This document shows positions 5,339 through 6,837 of a DNA stretch of 6,837 bases, one piece after another. Numbering within the stretch: position 1 is the first letter of the stretch; each line of letters begins with the position of its first letter. The notes under the pieces are model-generated. The model saw only the letters and a program-made list of their open reading frames with translations, searched no databases and had not been told where the DNA came from. Origin of the DNA: Pelotomaculum sp. (GTDB lineage: Bacteria > Bacillota > Desulfotomaculia > Desulfotomaculales > Pelotomaculaceae); the NCBI GenBank assembly GCA_003489345.1, contig DNIT01000080.1:1-6837 (forward strand), in the 5' to 3' direction. The position numbers were made by a program, and so were the translations under genes.

Positions 5339-5408
5339 TTTTGACGGATCTTTACAATTTTCAGTAAAGGTGGGGTTGCAGCAAATCAAATTTGGGGAGC
5401 GGATATGT

Positions 5409-6410
5409 ATGGAGAGTAGTTTGATAAGGCCGGACCCCGGAGAGTTTTTTGAGGGTCAGAAAGTGGATAGTGTATTGAATTTCTATGGTGTAGTGAAGGA
5501 TACCGATACTGCTGCTGTGGAAGGTGCGGTAGTGATCGTATTCTCCTGCTATATCGGGGGGACTGAAAGATTGCTGGGATCCACTTTCACCGATAGGGAA
5601 GGTATGTATTTTATCAGTATACCAAAGATACCGGATTATCATGGGCTGATTGGGTTTAAAGTGAGGGCCGGCAAGGCATACATACTGCCTTATGGAGTTG
5701 ATAATCCGGTTAATTTAAGGAAACGTCCAGATGAAGCATGGGCGCCGGAAGAAGAAATTCTGGATGTTAAAACAGTCGGTGTGTTGGCGGAACATCACGC
5801 TGATGATCCCGTAACAGAAGGTGAGACAGATGAAAGCAAGAACGTGGAACCAGGCATTGAAAAGGCTGCAGATGAATATACAAAAACACGGGAAGAAAAG
5901 GGTTTAACTGTATCGCTTAGCCGAGTTGATGAAAATTCACTTCCAGTGGTAGTGGCGCCAACTGTTCAGACAGATACAGCCACAAATGTCAGCACGAACG
6001 CTGTTACTTTGAATGGGCGCATAAATAATACCAATTGGGAGCATTGCGACCAAAGAAAGTTTCGAATTAGGGAACAGGGCAGCGAAAGCTGGACCGATGT
6101 CGGTATCGAAACTGGTTCATTGGGTCGTGAGTCATTCAGCTTTACCATCACCGGGCTTATTCCGGAAGCCACCTATGAATGCAAAGCAATGGCGCACAAC
6201 CTGGCAGGCTGGGGTGAAGGGAGTATAACAACTTTTGCAGCAGCAGCTTCCCCGGAGACGCCGGTGCAAGTGACCGTCGCAGAGGCGGGAATCAGCCGGA
6301 GGGACCTGGGACGGGATCCAAAACCCCAGAAAACACCTTACGATATGTACCGATCCAACTATTGGCATTGGCTGGACCATAAAAGGTATGACAGAAGTAA
6401 AAATCCGTAG
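5409..6410 (+). CDS. CnaB-like domain plus fibronectin type III domain protein
   Basis: The 333-residue protein has three parts. Residues 15-95 form a CnaB/carboxypeptidase-regulatory-like domain (YGVVKDTDTAAVEGAVVIV, then TFTDREGMYFISI), paralogous to the preceding gene. Residues 100-178 are an acidic, Glu/Lys-rich low-complexity linker. Residues 183-276 are a fibronectin type III-like domain with APTVQTDTATNVSTNAVTLNG at the start, SFTITGLIPEATYECKAMAHN (244-264) and W268. The tail (295-333) is basic and aromatic, with YDMYRSNYWHWLDHKRYD. I chose ATG 5409, preceded by GGGGAG (5394-5399) at 9 nt, over GTG 5313, because only this start aligns with the paralogue and has a binding site. No signal peptide or sortase motif is seen. 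It is probably co-transcribed with the preceding gene. A spore-surface or scaffold role is inferred. Confidence 0.82.
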   Translation: MESSLIRPDPGEFFEGQKVDSVLNFYGVVKDTDTAAVEGAVVIVFSCYIGGTERLLGSTFTDREGMYFISIPKIPDYHGLIGFKVRAGKAYILPYGVDNPVNLRKRPDEAWAPEEEILDVKTVGVLAEHHADDPVTEGETDESKNVEPGIEKAADEYTKTREEKGLTVSLSRVDENSLPVVVAPTVQTDTATNVSTNAVTLNGRINNTNWEHCDQRKFRIREQGSESWTDVGIETGSLGRESFSFTITGLIPEATYECKAMAHNLAGWGEGSITTFAAAASPETPVQVTVAEAGISRRDLGRDPKPQKTPYDMYRSNYWHWLDHKRYDRSKNP

Positions 6411-6429
6411 CGATAATCAAAATATTCAT

Positions 6430-6720
6430 AGTAGCCGGGTTTGTGCAACTGTGAGCTGATAGCCGAGTTGGGCATACTCCAAGTCCAGGGTTTCCTGCCA
6501 CATGGAGAGTTAACCGAAGCCGGGTTGGTTACAGAGAAGCCGCGAGGCAGGTGGGAATTTTACTCCATTAATAGAGTAAGACACTGCAGCAGTTTGTCCG
6601 GCAGCTTTGTCAGGATCTCGCGGTTGTAAGCGCTTTATCAGGGCGAGCAAACCGACCTGTTGATTTTGTGTTTGAAAAATCCATATGGAGCAAACGGGAC
6701 AGGCAAAGCCTGTCCTTTTT
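6430..6720 (+). ncRNA. Candidate structured RNA or long structured 3' UTR
   Basis: Hairpins follow one another: CTCCA (6477-6481) with TGGAG (6503-6507) enclosing CAGG-GTTT-CCTG; TAACC (6511-6515) with GGTTA (6527-6531); GCC-GCGA-GGC (6539-6548), capped by a GNRA-type tetraloop; GACACTG with CAG-TT-TGTC (6580-6598); CTCGC (6617-6621) with GCGAG (6643-6647). The element AGCCGNGTT occurs three times (6433, 6461, 6518). The stretch ends at the terminator 6697-6720. It could be an independent RNA or the 3' UTR of the preceding operon. I could not match it to a known family; group II intron domain V and the cobalamin riboswitch core are absent. Confidence 0.35.
6697..6720 (+). terminator. Strong intrinsic terminator
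   Basis: A perfect 8-bp stem GGACAGGC (6697-6704) with GCCTGTCC (6708-6715) and loop AAA is followed by five T (6716-6720). It lies about 285 bp after the last stop codon, far for a simple operon end, which is one reason to suspect a separate RNA in between. Confidence 0.9.
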
Positions 6721-6837
6721 ATGATGCAGTTAAAACTAAACTATGCCGGATACTTAGAAATAGCTGCGATTGCACGGCATAATCTTTAATTTGTTTACAG
6801 GATTAGAACCGCTCCAGATAGAACATAACTATTTTAT

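Larger units (their letters stand above)
6411..6837. other. Gene-free end region with hairpins and a terminator
   Basis: No convincing coding frame is present. 6430-6720 is hairpin-rich and ends in an intrinsic terminator (described separately). After it, TATGCCG (6742-6748) and CGGCATA (6775-6781) form a 7-bp inverted repeat with a 26-nt spacer of unknown meaning. The rest is AT-rich and probably leads into a gene outside the window. Confidence 0.55.

Noticed and set aside
5313..5408. N-terminal extension of the CnaB-FN3 gene from GTG 5313
   Set aside because: No binding site, overlaps the intercistronic hairpin, and the paralogue aligns only from ATG 5409.
6441..6629. 62-aa plus-strand open frame
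   Set aside because: Low coding character, no binding site, and it lies wholly in the hairpin-rich region.
1..6837. CRISPR array, tRNA, rRNA or insertion sequence
   Set aside because: No regularly spaced direct repeats, cloverleaf-like segments, rRNA blocks or transposase frames were seen on either strand.

Overview
The window looks like a chromosomal piece of a spore-forming, low-to-mid-GC Firmicute. The Peptococcaceae/Desulfotomaculum-Pelotomaculum group is my guess from protein style only. Support for a spore-former: a GerAB/GerKB-type germinant receptor subunit, a cysteine-rich protein resembling the CsxC/SPOCS (DUF3794) spore-surface family, a second cysteine-rich protein with a sigma-K-like promoter, and strong AGGAGG-type ribosome binding sites throughout.

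Layout. 1-1262 (+): the end of a small-tailed membrane protein gene, then a complete germination permease gene, 20 bp apart and so probably the end of a ger operon. 1284-1911 (-): a 196-aa protein with 19 cysteines, ending in a clear intrinsic terminator that points at the ger operon. 1912-2181: AT-rich spacer with the coat-gene promoter and an orphan plus-strand terminator. 2182-2568 (-): a short GNAT-like acetyltransferase. 2569-3462: about 900 bp without a convincing protein gene but with several strong hairpins, a possible promoter and a terminator; I read it as one or two candidate structured RNAs. 3463-4245 (+): the CsxC/SPOCS-like coat protein, closed by a long terminator hairpin. 4379-4609 (-): a 76-aa basic protein of unknown function. 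4951-5271 and 5409-6410 (+): two neighbouring genes for paralogous CnaB/carboxypeptidase-regulatory-like beta domains, the second carrying an extra fibronectin type III domain. 6411-6837: a hairpin-rich stretch ending in a very good terminator, with nothing recognisable after it.

How it fits together (inference): the common theme is the spore. Nutrient sensing is represented by the ger genes. Disulfide-rich surface layers are represented by the 196-aa and 260-aa proteins. Adhesive or scaffold beta domains without secretion signals (106 aa and 333 aa) could be made in the mother cell and placed on the spore surface. The least explained parts are the RNA-like intergenic regions at 2789-3224 and 6430-6720 and the paired beta-domain proteins.
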